Assembly (NCBI GenBank): GCA_016722075.1
Contig: JADKGW010000001.1
Coordinates: 4,340,001 to 4,404,000 of the forward strand
Origin: Candidatus Kouleothrix ribensis
Lineage (GTDB): Bacteria; Chloroflexota; Chloroflexia; Chloroflexales; Roseiflexaceae
DNA length: 64,000 bases
Direction of reading: 5' to 3'
Shown here piece after piece: positions 53,139-62,635 of this stretch. The notes below the pieces were generated by a model. The model saw only the letters and a list, made by a program, of their open reading frames with translations. It had not been told where the DNA came from and ran no database searches. Position 1 is the first letter of the stretch. Every line of letters starts with the position of its first letter. The position numbers and the translations under genes are program-made.

Positions 53139-55255
53139 AGGCTGCCTGCATCCAACGGCAGATTCACGATCAGGCGTGTGCCGTGCGTTGCTAATCGTTC
53201 AATGGTACACATACCACCGAGTTCGGCTGCCCGCTCGCGCATGGATCGTAATCCAACCCCTGCGGAATGGTCGTTGGCTACGCCCTTGCCATCGTCCATT
53301 ATCTCGACGACTAAGGTATCGGCAAGCGTGAGCCGAACGCTGCAATTGCGCGCCTGGGCATGCTTGAGGACGTTCATCAGCGCCTCCTGCACAATCCGAT
53401 AGACGGCCACTTCGACGGCGGCCGGCAGCGCTGGCAGGGCAGCGGGCGCCTCGACGCGAATAGCCAGCTCAGGCGTGCTGTATTGTGCAGCCCGCTCATG
53501 TACCGCCGCTAACAAGCCAAGCTCATCGAGCGTCGGTGGGCGCAGATCGTAGACCAGCCGACGGATATTGCTCACCGCTTCGCGGATAGCGCTCTGCTGC
53601 TCACGCACAAGATCGGCTGCCTTGGCGGGGTTGGTAGGAATCAGAGTCTGGATGGTGCCGGCCGTGATCGCCAGCCCTGCCAGCGTTGGCGCAAGGTCGT
53701 CGTGGAGGTCGCGGCGCAAGCGGCGGCGTTCTTCTTCGCGGGCCAGCACTAGCTGCTCTCGAGCGCCCTTCAACTCGGCCATGGCCCGCCGAAGATCTTC
53801 CATCACTTGCACTCCGTGGACTGCCAGACCCGCCTGCTGTGCCAGGTCGGTCAGCAAGTGTCGATCACCTGGCGCAAGCTGGGATTCACCGCGCCGTGGG
53901 CTGACTAGCAGATGGCCGACCAGGACACCCTGGTAGGTGAGCGGGAAGTGGGTGCCATCCGGCCCTTGGGTACCAGTCGCAGCGGCAACTGGCCCGGCTT
54001 CGTCTTGTCCGAGTGTCAGCGCTACATACGGCAGGTTCAGCGACTCGCTCACCGTCTGCACAAGCGTTATGAGCACCTCGGATGGCGCGAAGGTCGCTTC
54101 AAGCCGCTGTCCCAGGCGCGCGATCACGCGGTACGGATCGCTCCGTTCGCCGTACAGCATGCGATTCATTGCGCGCTGAAGGCGCTGGCGCAGTGGGTGG
54201 AACACCACGGCGATGGTGGCTGCGGCAACGAACGCGATCACCGTATCGCCGCGCGCCTGGAAAAGCGCGCCAAACCCGCCGACAATCAGCGCGTACAGCC
54301 CGACGAGGCAGAGCGTCAAGCCGCTATAGACCAGCGCTCGATTGATCACCAGATCGACATCGAATAGCTGGTAGCGCAGGACAGCAAAGCCAAACGCCAG
54401 GATCATCGCGAAACCGGCGCCGTAGCACAGAACATAGTTGAGCCATTGATAGTCGGCGGCTAGCCCGGACAGTAGGAAGACGACCGCAACGACGCCATTG
54501 AGCACAAACAGCGCCACGCCGACGAGCAGCCATTTGGTCTGTTGGCGCTGCGCGAGGCTAGCGTAGCGGCGGTAGCGGTAAACCTGCGCGCCCAGAATGA
54601 TCGGCCACACGACCAGGCCCACCGGAAGGCTGAGATCGGCGAATGATAGATCGCCTAACACGGCACCGAGGGCAATGGAGGCCACAACACTGCCAATCAG
54701 CACAACGGCCAGCCAGCGCGTCCAATGTGGCACCCAGCGCCCATCGGGAAATAGGCTGAAAAACAGCACGGGTGCGACGGCCAAACCAACATCGTTGGCG
54801 AGGAACAGCGGCCAAAGATTGGGGTGGTTGTCACGCAGCACGCGTGCAAAGATGCTGCTGCCAAATGGCGCGGCCATGAAGGCGAGCGCCACACCAACCG
54901 GATCGCGCGAGCGCTTGCTGATAATCAGCGTGCCGAGCGCCAGCCACAGCAGCAGAAACACCCACTCGACGGCGACCGCCGCGGTCGCGTAGGCGTTCAA
55001 TGGCACCCCAAGCCGTACCAGCGCTGCACCACTAGCGGCGTTCAGCTGCGCCAGCGAAATCTCACCCAGCTGATTTGGCGTGATCGTTTGCAGGTGCGCG
55101 TGAAGAAGTGGTGTTGCTGTAACCACCAGGGCCAGCGTGCCGATCTGGAGCAGCAGCCAGCCCAACTGCAACACGCGCGCCAGTCGTGCGTTGAGCCGAG
55201 CGGCTGGCTCAGCAACGCTTCTTGGCCGCCGTGTGTCAGTTACGATCTGCATCAT
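53135..55255 (-). CDS. membrane histidine kinase, HisKA_3/NarX type
   Basis: 706 residues. About eight hydrophobic helices in the first 330 residues (LGWLLLQIGTLALVVTATPL, TAAVAVEWVFLLLWLALGT, and others), a GAF-like domain (about 365-480), HisKA_3 with the phosphoryl His518 in RRDLHDDLAPTLAGL, and a HATPase ending MDDGKGV ... GVGLRSMRERAAELGG. Senses an unknown membrane or small-molecule signal. Partner of the response regulator; preceded by a membrane protein gene in the same operon. Confidence 0.93.
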   Translation of the reverse strand: MMQIVTDTRRPRSVAEPAARLNARLARVLQLGWLLLQIGTLALVVTATPLLHAHLQTITPNQLGEISLAQLNAASGAALVRLGVPLNAYATAAVAVEWVFLLLWLALGTLIISKRSRDPVGVALAFMAAPFGSSIFARVLRDNHPNLWPLFLANDVGLAVAPVLFFSLFPDGRWVPHWTRWLAVVLIGSVVASIALGAVLGDLSFADLSLPVGLVVWPIILGAQVYRYRRYASLAQRQQTKWLLVGVALFVLNGVVAVVFLLSGLAADYQWLNYVLCYGAGFAMILAFGFAVLRYQLFDVDLVINRALVYSGLTLCLVGLYALIVGGFGALFQARGDTVIAFVAAATIAVVFHPLRQRLQRAMNRMLYGERSDPYRVIARLGQRLEATFAPSEVLITLVQTVSESLNLPYVALTLGQDEAGPVAAATGTQGPDGTHFPLTYQGVLVGHLLVSPRRGESQLAPGDRHLLTDLAQQAGLAVHGVQVMEDLRRAMAELKGAREQLVLAREEERRRLRRDLHDDLAPTLAGLAITAGTIQTLIPTNPAKAADLVREQQSAIREAVSNIRRLVYDLRPPTLDELGLLAAVHERAAQYSTPELAIRVEAPAALPALPAAVEVAVYRIVQEALMNVLKHAQARNCSVRLTLADTLVVEIMDDGKGVANDHSAGVGLRSMRERAAELGGMCTIERLATHGTRLIVNLPLDAGSL

Positions 55256-55277
55256 GCACCTTAACTGCGTTGCACTA

Positions 55278-55988
55278 TTACGCTTGACGTGCTCGCATCA
55301 GGCCAAGGCCGAGCATGAGCGCCGGGATCAGCGGAATGAGTGGTGGCAGCCCAGCCGCAAAGCTGGTCGCAATCGCCGCAGCGGCGTTCGCTACCGCGAG
55401 CAGCGCGGCGACAATAAGCGCGGCCAGCGCCATCCACGGCGTGATGCCCTGCCTGCGCAGCACCAGGGCAGTGGCGCTCACCGCGCCTAGCCCAAAAAAT
55501 GCCGTCGCAAAGGCAAATGGGCTGTACAGCAGGTCGAACCACGCGCCAAACGGCCACCAGTGACCTGGGCCGAACTTAACGCTCAAATCAAGATACAGCT
55601 GGATGATCCACGCCGCCAGGGCGCCAAGCGCACACCACCATGCAACGCTGCCGAGGCGTTGGGCAACGCCACCCTGGAGCCTGTGACGAATGCTCGCCAC
55701 GGCGAGTGCCAGGAGCGCAAATGGTGGCAAACCAAACAGCAACTGCCCGAGGACTTCCACGAGCGCATTGCCAGCGAACTGCGCCTGGATACGGGAGTAT
55801 TCTTCTAGCGGCGGGCGATGCCCTAGCTCGGCTGCGCGGGCGACAAGCTGGGCGTCGAGATCGGCATAAAACACGCTCTGGATGACGATAATCAGAAGCC
55901 CGGCTGCAAATGCCGCGATCAGCAACCAGCCCTCGCGGCGCATCCTTCGCGCTTGAATCGCTGTCGCCTGTTGTGTGATAACGCTCAT
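55278..55988 (-). CDS. membrane protein of the two-component operon
   Basis: 236 residues, five to six hydrophobic segments (LLIAAFAAGLLIIVIQSVFY, LFGLPPFALLALAVASI, WWCALGALAAWIIQLYLDL, FAFATAFFGLGAVSATALVL, and a C-terminal pair). No family recognised. Encoded 22 bases before the histidine kinase and first in the operon, so it may be the sensor partner or the regulated output. GAGGA precedes the ATG. Confidence 0.75.
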   Translation of the reverse strand: MSVITQQATAIQARRMRREGWLLIAAFAAGLLIIVIQSVFYADLDAQLVARAAELGHRPPLEEYSRIQAQFAGNALVEVLGQLLFGLPPFALLALAVASIRHRLQGGVAQRLGSVAWWCALGALAAWIIQLYLDLSVKFGPGHWWPFGAWFDLLYSPFAFATAFFGLGAVSATALVLRRQGITPWMALAALIVAALLAVANAAAAIATSFAAGLPPLIPLIPALMLGLGLMRARQA

Positions 55989-56051
55989 GTTCGTGTCTCC
56001 TCATAGTGGTCTGCAGGACGAATTTCCATAGTCGCAGTATGGGAGAGACAC

Positions 56052-56091
56052 GTTCCTAAAGCTAGGGTAGCGGTTCCCAAAGTTTGGGTAA
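56052..56091. promoter_or_regulatory. tandem operator candidate upstream of the two-component operon
   Basis: GTTCCTAAAGCTAGGGTAG (56052-56070) and GTTCCCAAAGTTTGGGTAA (56073-56091) repeat with a 21-base period, two helical turns. The second contains a perfect CCCAAA-G-TTTGGG palindrome. Possible binding sites for the operon's own response regulator. Confidence 0.6.
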
Positions 56092-56158
56092 TATGCTGCT
56101 GAAACAATCGTGGCAAGCCCAGCGTGGATGCGTATAGCAGTAAACCATTCGTGAAACC

Positions 56159-56728
56159 TTACCCACTCCTCCAATGCCGCACCACCGTCGCCCAGAACCG
56201 CCTGCCATACACCAGCAGCGACGCGCCAAACGGCAGCAGCGCGGCCAGCAGCGCCGGCCGGCCGCTGCGCGGGCCATCGGCCAGGTAGAGCAGCATGGCG
56301 GCGGCGATGGTGGCGGTGGTTACCTTGCCGCTCGGGTGGGCCATATCGATCGTGGCGTGGCGGCGATAGAGCAGCGCGCTGCCCAGCACAATCGCGGCGT
56401 CGCGGCCCAGCAGCAGCGCGGTGGCCCACCACGGGAAGCCGCGCGTCTGCGAGAGCGCCACCGCCGTCACGTCGATCATCAGCTTGTCGGCGATTGGGTC
56501 GATCACCTTGCCCAGCGGCGAGACCTCGTGACGCATGCGCGCTACCGGTCCGTCGAGCACATCGGTGGCCATGGCCATGCCGAACACGCCCAACGCACGC
56601 CAGCGGCCGTCGGGCCGGCGCAAATAGTGGATCGCCGCAGGCAGCATCAGCACGCGCGCCAGCGTGAGCAGGTTTGCGGGGTAGAGGATCTCGCGCAGCC
56701 GTGGGGTGTCGGTGGGCTCTGTGGGCAT
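56159..56728 (-). CDS. CDP-alcohol phosphatidyltransferase
   Basis: 189 residues, several membrane helices. Family active-site motif DVLDGPVARMRHEVSPLGKVIDPIADK written in the form DG-x2-AR-x8-G-x3-D-x3-D. Moves a phosphatidyl group from CDP-diacylglycerol to an alcohol such as glycerol 3-phosphate; PgsA-like, but substrate not fixed. The heptamer array lies immediately upstream. Confidence 0.9.
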   Translation of the reverse strand: MPTEPTDTPRLREILYPANLLTLARVLMLPAAIHYLRRPDGRWRALGVFGMAMATDVLDGPVARMRHEVSPLGKVIDPIADKLMIDVTAVALSQTRGFPWWATALLLGRDAAIVLGSALLYRRHATIDMAHPSGKVTTATIAAAMLLYLADGPRSGRPALLAALLPFGASLLVYGRRFWATVVRHWRSG

Positions 56729-56740
56729 ACCTGTCTCCTA

Positions 56741-57127
56741 GACACGAGACAAGGAGACACGAGACAGGGAGACAAGGAGGCCGGGTGATTGCCTTATCTC
56801 ATCGTGTCTCGTGTCTCGTGTCTCGTGTCTCGTGTCTCGTGTCTCGTGTCTCGTGTCTCGTGTCTCGTGTCGCGTGTCGCGTGTCGCGTGTCTCGTGTCT
56901 CCGGTCTCCGGTCTCGTGTCTCGTGTCTCGTGTCTCGCGTCGCGTGTCGCGTGTCGCGTGTCGCGTGTCGCGTGTCGCGTGTCGCGTGTCTCGTGTCTCG
57001 TGTCGCGTGTCGCGTGTCGCGTGTCGCGTGTCGCGTGTCGCGTGTCGCGTGTCGCGTGTCTCGTGTCTCGTGTCTCGTGTCTCGTGTCTCCCGGTCTCGT
57101 GTCTCGTGCCTCCGGTCTCGTGTCTCG
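56741..57127. repeat. heptanucleotide repeat array (GTGTCTC/GTGTCGC)
   Basis: About 46 units of 7 bp from 56804 to 57127, mostly GTGTCTC or GTGTCGC, with a few CCGGTCTC breaks. Units of the opposite strand (GAGACAC, GAGACAA, GAGACAG) precede them at 56741-56777, so single strands could fold into a large hairpin. No gene is supported here; the open frames encode repeated VSRVSCL only because 7 is not a multiple of 3. Confidence 0.95.
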
Positions 57128-57129
57128 CA

Positions 57130-59280
57130 TCACACCTTCGGCAGCGACTCGAGCAAGATCTCGGCCACATCCTTGCGTGCGAGTGTCTCATCGACGCCGG
57201 TGTTCTTGGCGGCATCTTCGAACATCACCATGCAGAACGGGCAGGCCATCGCCACGGTGGTTGGCTGGGCCTGCTGGATCTGCTCGAGCCGGATGACATT
57301 CACGCCCTTCTTGCCCCAGCCCTCGAGCCAGACATTGCCGCCGCCGCCGCCGCAGCACATCGCGCGCTCGCGGTTCCACTCGGGCGCCTCGACCAGCTCA
57401 AGGCCAGGGATGGCCTGCAGCACGCTGCGCGGCGGGTCGTAGACATCGTTGTAGCGGCCGATGTAGCAGGGATCATGGTAGGCGACGCGCTGGTCGACCT
57501 TCTCGGTGGGCGTGAGCTTGCCCTCGGCCACCAGCTGCGCCAGGAACTCGGTGTGGTGGATCACCTGGTAGTCGATGCCGGCTTTGCCGCCGAACTGTGG
57601 GTACTCGTTCTTGATCGTGTTGAAGCAGTGCGCGCAGGTGGTCACCAGCCGCTTGAAGGTGTACTGCCCAAGCGTGCCAACGTTCGTCTGGGCCATCTGC
57701 GAGTAGAGCATCTCTTCACCCATGCGCCGGGCCGGGTCGCCGGTGCAGGTCTCTTCCTCGGCCAGCACTGCGAAGTCGACCCCGGCGCGGCGGAACAGCT
57801 CGACCATGGTGCGGGCAACTTTCTTCGAGCGGTCGTCGTAGCTAGGCGCACAGCCAACCCAGTAGAGCACATCGACATGCTCCTTCTCGGCCATAGTCGG
57901 CAGATCGAGCCCCTCGGCCCAGGCCATGCGGTCGCGCGCGGGCAGGCGCCACGGGTTGCCCTGGCGCTCGATACCCTCGAGCACGCGCTTGACGCCGCCG
58001 GGCACCTCGCTCTGGATCATGGCCAGGTTGCGCCGGAAGTCGACGATCTGGTCGACATGCTCGATCATGGCCGGGCATTCTTCCATGCAGGCACGGCAGG
58101 TGGTGCAGCTCCACAGCTCGTTCTCGGTGAACAGGCCGTGCTCGTAGAGCGGGATGGTCTCGGCCGTCAGGGTCGCGCCGCCCTCGGCTTTATGCCCGTT
58201 GGTCAGCTCGGCGATCGTTCGGATGCTGCCGTCGCGCAGCAGGATCGGCTCGCCGCGCATCAGGTCGGCCATCTTGGTGATCAGGAACTTGGGCGATAGC
58301 TCGGAACCCGAGGCGTAGGATGGGCACTTGCTCTGGCAGCGGCCGCACTGCATGCAGGCGTCGAAGTCGAGCCGCTGCTTCCAGGTGAAGTCGGCCAGCG
58401 TCATCACACCCAGCTGCGGCTCGTCCTTCTCGATCTCGGCATCGAGGTTCGGGATGGGCATCAGCGCGCCTTTGGGCGCGGTATCGCGGAAGAAGGTGTT
58501 CAGCGGTGTGTAGATGATATGCTTGAACTTCGAGAGCGGGATGCTCACGATGAACGCGAAGGTTGTGAGCATGTGCGTGTACCAGAACAGGCCGTGCAGG
58601 CCCAGCGCCACGCCGCTGCCGCCGCCCAGCCCGATGCCGCGGAAGATCGTGGCCAGGCTGTAGCCGAAAAATGAGTTGGCCGCCCAGGCCTGCTGGTACA
58701 CCGGGATGTCGCCGATCGTCTGGTTGGCCAGGCGCAGGCCCTCGAGCAGGAAGCCGGTGACGGTGATGTAGAGCAGCGACGCCAGCACCCACAGGTCGGT
58801 GCTGCGGTTGTTCAGCCGATCGGGCTTGGTGCGGTAGCGCCGCCATGCCGCCCACACCAGGCCGGCCAGGAACACCAGGCCCATGATGTCGAGGATCAGC
58901 TCGTACCACTGGTAGAACGTGCCGGCCAGGATCTGGCCGGCCTGCGGCCCCATCAGCGGGATGCTGAAATCTTCCTCGACGGCGATAATATCGGTGCCGA
59001 TGAACAGCGCCAGGAAGCCAAAGAAGATCAGTGCGTGCATCGAGCCGGGCCGACGATCCTTCAGCACACGCTTCTGGCCGAATACCTGCACCAGCGACTC
59101 GTAGATGCGCGCGGGGATCTCGGAGATACGCGCGTCGGGCTTGCCCCTGCGCCAGCGGTTGATGTCGCGCAGCATCCCCCAGGTCATTACTGCCAGTGCG
59201 ATCAGCGCGCTGAGGTACAGCGCCAGTGGCGCAAACCCTTCGCCGACGTTCCAGTAAATTTGGCGTACGGCTTCCGTCAT
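57130..59280 (-). CDS. membrane-bound iron-sulfur oxidoreductase (Hdr/GlpC-like with NarI-type helices)
   Basis: 716 residues. Six or so membrane helices in the first 260 residues (YLSALIALAVMTWGML, LIFFGFLALFIGTDI, YELILDIMGLVFLAGLVWA), then two [4Fe-4S] motifs (ACMQCGRCQSKCP near 308 and CTTCRACMEECP near 390) and two cysteine-rich CCG domains (CAHCFNTIKNEYP near 550, CCGGGGGNVW near 640). This is the layout of membrane Fe-S oxidoreductases that feed electrons from an ETF or other donor to quinones. Start chosen at the ATG with GGGGAGA upstream. Partner genes are not adjacent. Confidence 0.9.
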   Translation of the reverse strand: MTEAVRQIYWNVGEGFAPLALYLSALIALAVMTWGMLRDINRWRRGKPDARISEIPARIYESLVQVFGQKRVLKDRRPGSMHALIFFGFLALFIGTDIIAVEEDFSIPLMGPQAGQILAGTFYQWYELILDIMGLVFLAGLVWAAWRRYRTKPDRLNNRSTDLWVLASLLYITVTGFLLEGLRLANQTIGDIPVYQQAWAANSFFGYSLATIFRGIGLGGGSGVALGLHGLFWYTHMLTTFAFIVSIPLSKFKHIIYTPLNTFFRDTAPKGALMPIPNLDAEIEKDEPQLGVMTLADFTWKQRLDFDACMQCGRCQSKCPSYASGSELSPKFLITKMADLMRGEPILLRDGSIRTIAELTNGHKAEGGATLTAETIPLYEHGLFTENELWSCTTCRACMEECPAMIEHVDQIVDFRRNLAMIQSEVPGGVKRVLEGIERQGNPWRLPARDRMAWAEGLDLPTMAEKEHVDVLYWVGCAPSYDDRSKKVARTMVELFRRAGVDFAVLAEEETCTGDPARRMGEEMLYSQMAQTNVGTLGQYTFKRLVTTCAHCFNTIKNEYPQFGGKAGIDYQVIHHTEFLAQLVAEGKLTPTEKVDQRVAYHDPCYIGRYNDVYDPPRSVLQAIPGLELVEAPEWNRERAMCCGGGGGNVWLEGWGKKGVNVIRLEQIQQAQPTTVAMACPFCMVMFEDAAKNTGVDETLARKDVAEILLESLPKV

Positions 59281-59810
59281 GAGTGTCTCCCCAGGGCCAT
59301 AGGGCCAATCTTCGGCTTGAGGAACAGTGAGGCAGCCCAGATAATAGCATTCCCAATGGCATGCGTCAAATCTAAACCTGGGCGATCTCCGCATTAGGCT
59401 GCGCTCGCCGTTCGCAATTTGGTAGATCGGCGGCCTGTCGAAGCGTCGCCGGGCCATGGTGCGCGTGATGGTTGGGGCCGGCGGCATCGATCATGCTGCG
59501 GCGCGCGCCGCACGGCATGCGATCACGGCGGCCGCGCGCCGGGGGTGTTTGGGGCGCGCACGAGCGCAGTGGGCAGTACGCACGGGCCGCCTTGGCACCG
59601 GCGCGTGGGGGGCATATGCCACCGGCTAGCTCGATCGTGCGGTAGAGCGTTGGTTGCGTCGTGCCGATGGGGGGTAGCGACTAGAGCAGGCGGCGCCTGT
59701 GCGCCGTGCAGCGGCTCGGCGTGCCCTGCACGACGCACGATCAGGCTGGCCTGGCGCCTGAGTATTTCCGCCACACCAGGCCAGCAGCTGGCGCTCGATC
59801 CGCATGCCTG
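59281..59810. other. 530-base gap without a supported gene
   Basis: Contains short GC-rich frames, for example one from 59457 with MVRVMVGAGGIDHAAARAA, that lack family and ribosome sites. The inverted repeat GCTGGCCTGG (59745-59754) / CCAGGCCAGC (59776-59785) lies 26 bases after the stop of the PHP gene and may help its transcript end. Confidence 0.45.
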
Positions 59811-62156
59811 CTAGATCTCGCCGTACTCTTCGAGCAGCTCGCGCCACTCGCCGGCCAGCTCATCGCGCCGCGCAGCGTAGTAGATATGGTCGGTGCCATC
59901 CTCGTCGCGGTAGATCAGATCGACCTGGCTGCGCATGGGGCGCATATAGCCGACATTGCCCCACCAGCGTACTTTTTCCTCGGCCAGCGGCAGATCCTGT
60001 AGCGCCATACGCGCAGCGTACTGGCGCACCGTGCCATCTTCGATATCTTGTAGCCGCCAGGGCGCATTGCTCACCTCGCCGGTGCGCAGGTTGCGAAACA
60101 CGAAACGCACCTCGCCGTCATCGCCGCTGGCCATACTCACCACCTCGATGCCGGTGCGCGGGCGCGGCACGCGGATGAGGTTCAGCCAGGCTTCAGTCAG
60201 CTTCTCGCGCGGCACAGCCGGAAACTCCTGGATGGTCACGCCCTCTTTGTCCTTCATAGCCAGGTCGAAACGCGGCAGGCTTTGCTCGTCGCCGCTGATA
60301 TGCCAGAGCCCACCCCGGCCACGCCAGCGGTAGCGCCGCTCGCCCCAGGGCGCCTCACCGTCGGGCGAGGGCAGCTCGCCATTGTTGCTCTCGGCCGGCA
60401 GCTGTGGCTCGTCGTCGCGGAAGGCGCGTGGCTCTTGCTCAACCGCCTCGCCCTCGCGCTCGCCCAGCAGCGCCTGCCAACCCTCGCCCAGGCCCCAGTC
60501 GGACACGCCGAAGAACACGTGGTCGATCACGCCATTCGCATCGCGATGCACCAGATCGTACTTGGTGCGGTTGCCCTGGCGGTAGGCCCGCCACATGCCC
60601 AGCCGGCCGCGCCACTTCACCTGGCTCTGAATGTCGATCCGGCCATCGCGTAGATCTTCATAGCGGCTGATCGCATACGACCACAGGCCCTGCGCGCGAT
60701 CACGTGTGACCCCGGCGGTAGTACGCAGGTCGCGCACCTCGTACTGCCACACGCCAACGCGCTTCTGGGCCGTGACGATCTCCACACCACTACGCGGCAG
60801 GTCGAGATCCTGGCCGTTGTCGAGCGGCGACGAGGCGCCCTCGGCAATTGCGCGGCGGCACAGCTGGATCACCTCGCCCCGATCGGCCGGCACGGTCTCG
60901 CCATCGCGCCGCACGTAGATCGCGCCATCGCGGCTGATATAGGGCGGCGGCTCGGGCGCGCGCACTTCGATGCGCACGAGGTCGCGGCCCTCATAGTTTA
61001 TCAGCTCCATGGTCAGGTATGGCTGGGGGGCGAGCTGTTCGCTCAGCTCACGGCGCAGCTGATCGCTCACCTGGTCGGGCCGCGCCACGCCGGCCACGCC
61101 GGCCGCCTGGCCCTCGACACCGACGATCACCACACCGCCGCCCATATTCGCCAGCGCGGCGATGTCGCGCCAGATCGCGCCGAGCTCCTCGGGCGTGCCG
61201 GCGCGCAGCACCTGCCGCTCGCTCGACTGCCCGGCGCGCATGGTGTCGACCTCCCACTGCTTCTGATCACGCTTGGGCACGCGCACCCGGTCGAAGTCGG
61301 CCGAGGCCAGCAGCGCCTTGAATGCGGCGAACGAGTTATCGGGCACCAGCAGCTCGATGTAGCGGTCGCCGATACCGTGCCTATGCCAGGCATTGCCATC
61401 GCCGGCAGTGGTGCGGCGCAGGCGATGCGCATCGGAACCCTGGATGCAGAACATGCGCCGCTCGTAGTGCTCGGTCTTACCATTGTAGAAGCCGGGCGAT
61501 GTGAACTTCTCGTGGTCGGTGTAGAAGTTCACGAACTCGAGCGCGTGCAGCGAGGTATGCTGAGTCGCGGCGATACGCGCCTGGCCGCTGGTGCCCATGC
61601 GCAATGTCTCGGTGATCACGCCGTTGGGGCCATTGGCATGCGCGGCGACCACCAGGCCACCCGCGCGCGCGATGATTTCGTACGCATCGGTGACGTGGCG
61701 CGTATCGGGCACCGAGCAGGCCCCGCGCTTGAGCAGATCGGGCTGGACGCCGAGCTGGAGCAGCGTGGCCTCGATCAGGCTGACCGGCCGGTCCGAGCCG
61801 AACAGTGCGAGGATATGCGCGCCAAAGTGCGAGGTAAACTCGAAGCCGGGCAGCACGGTGATCTTGGCCAGCAGCCGGCGATACTCATTCAGCCGGCGCT
61901 GCTCGTCTTCGGTCAGCCGCTGGGCACGCTCGAGCGTCTGCAAGAAGTCGATCTCCTGGCGCATCTGCTCGTAGCCATGCACCGAGTTATGGTCGGTGAA
62001 TGCGATGATCTCAAGCTCGCGCCGCTCGGCCTCTTGCAAGATCTCGAGGTAGGTTATGTTTGGCTCTGCATAATCTTCCGAAGCTGGTGTGTGAATATGT
62101 AAATCGGCCCGAATCCAACGATACCCCTCGCGGACGCTATTCCCATTGGTTGTCAT
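59811..62156 (-). CDS. PHP-AlbA_2 (Schlafen) fusion with three C-terminal repeats
   Basis: 781 residues. PHP phosphoesterase domain (ADLHIHTPASEDY at about 18-30, IIAFTDHNSVHG near 50, LPGFEFTSHFGAH near 100, VVAAHANG near 165, IQGSDAHRLRRTT near 235), an AlbA_2/Schlafen-type nucleic acid or nucleotide module (about 305-440; ALANMGGGVVIVGVEG ... ISRDGAIYVRRDGETVPADR), then three similar beta-rich units with VKWRGRLGMWRAY, YRWRGRGGLWHIS and VRWWGNVGYMRPM, each followed by YDL or FDL or VDL and an RD/KD-x-(D/N/E)G turn and a W. The metal residues look intact. Function unknown; a nuclease or nucleotide-sensing defence role is a guess. Confidence 0.85.
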   Translation of the reverse strand: MTTNGNSVREGYRWIRADLHIHTPASEDYAEPNITYLEILQEAERRELEIIAFTDHNSVHGYEQMRQEIDFLQTLERAQRLTEDEQRRLNEYRRLLAKITVLPGFEFTSHFGAHILALFGSDRPVSLIEATLLQLGVQPDLLKRGACSVPDTRHVTDAYEIIARAGGLVVAAHANGPNGVITETLRMGTSGQARIAATQHTSLHALEFVNFYTDHEKFTSPGFYNGKTEHYERRMFCIQGSDAHRLRRTTAGDGNAWHRHGIGDRYIELLVPDNSFAAFKALLASADFDRVRVPKRDQKQWEVDTMRAGQSSERQVLRAGTPEELGAIWRDIAALANMGGGVVIVGVEGQAAGVAGVARPDQVSDQLRRELSEQLAPQPYLTMELINYEGRDLVRIEVRAPEPPPYISRDGAIYVRRDGETVPADRGEVIQLCRRAIAEGASSPLDNGQDLDLPRSGVEIVTAQKRVGVWQYEVRDLRTTAGVTRDRAQGLWSYAISRYEDLRDGRIDIQSQVKWRGRLGMWRAYRQGNRTKYDLVHRDANGVIDHVFFGVSDWGLGEGWQALLGEREGEAVEQEPRAFRDDEPQLPAESNNGELPSPDGEAPWGERRYRWRGRGGLWHISGDEQSLPRFDLAMKDKEGVTIQEFPAVPREKLTEAWLNLIRVPRPRTGIEVVSMASGDDGEVRFVFRNLRTGEVSNAPWRLQDIEDGTVRQYAARMALQDLPLAEEKVRWWGNVGYMRPMRSQVDLIYRDEDGTDHIYYAARRDELAGEWRELLEEYGEI

Positions 62157-62458
62157 ACTTTACTTGCTCCAAACACGCACAACATGCCAAACTTTTTCGT
62201 TGCCCCAGGCGCGTCAACATCAACTATCACGCCTGCAGCTGCCTCTCTATTATTTACAGGGCTTACGCGGTGCCTCGCGTTTGAGTACTTTCTGCCGTCA
62301 GCAGAGCGGTACGCCATCGTTTGGTTTTCGGTTTTTGCGCGCTGCGCGGCCGCAGGCAAAATCGCCGGCTGCCTAAGCCCTGTTATGTACGAGTGCGATG
62401 CACCGCCTGCCCGTATGCCGGGCAGCATACCTCCTTCATTCCAGTGGAACGAGGCAGG

Positions 62459-62493
62459 CTTTCAAGGGCGGGCCTGCGGCCCGCCCCTGAAAG
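62459..62493. repeat. REP-like hairpin
   Basis: CTTTCAAGGGCGGGC pairs with GCCCGCCCCTGAAAG with one wobble, 5-base loop. Similar in build to the hairpins in the MITE and at 50407-50451. Confidence 0.6.
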
Positions 62494-62626
62494 CTCCCAC
62501 AGATTCTAGCCACACATTTAATCGCCACCTACGCATGCTGCCGCAGGCCACCGCGTACCGCGTGTCGTTTACACCTTGGGCTAATATGATACTCCAAAGC
62601 ACGGCATCTGGCAATGCCATCCAGTA

Positions 62627-62635
62627 TGGTATGAT
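62627..62635 (+). promoter_or_regulatory. extended -10 promoter of the small unknown gene
   Basis: TGGTATGAT, predicted start near 62642, leader of about 50 bases. Confidence 0.55.

Noticed and set aside
56804..57127. Regular repeats that might be a CRISPR array
   Set aside because: The unit is 7 bp with no unique spacers between units and no cas genes nearby.
56738..57442. ORFs of VSRVSCL or RHETRDT repeats in the heptamer array
   Set aside because: They are produced by a 7-bp repeat read in three frames on both strands; no start signal or conserved protein.
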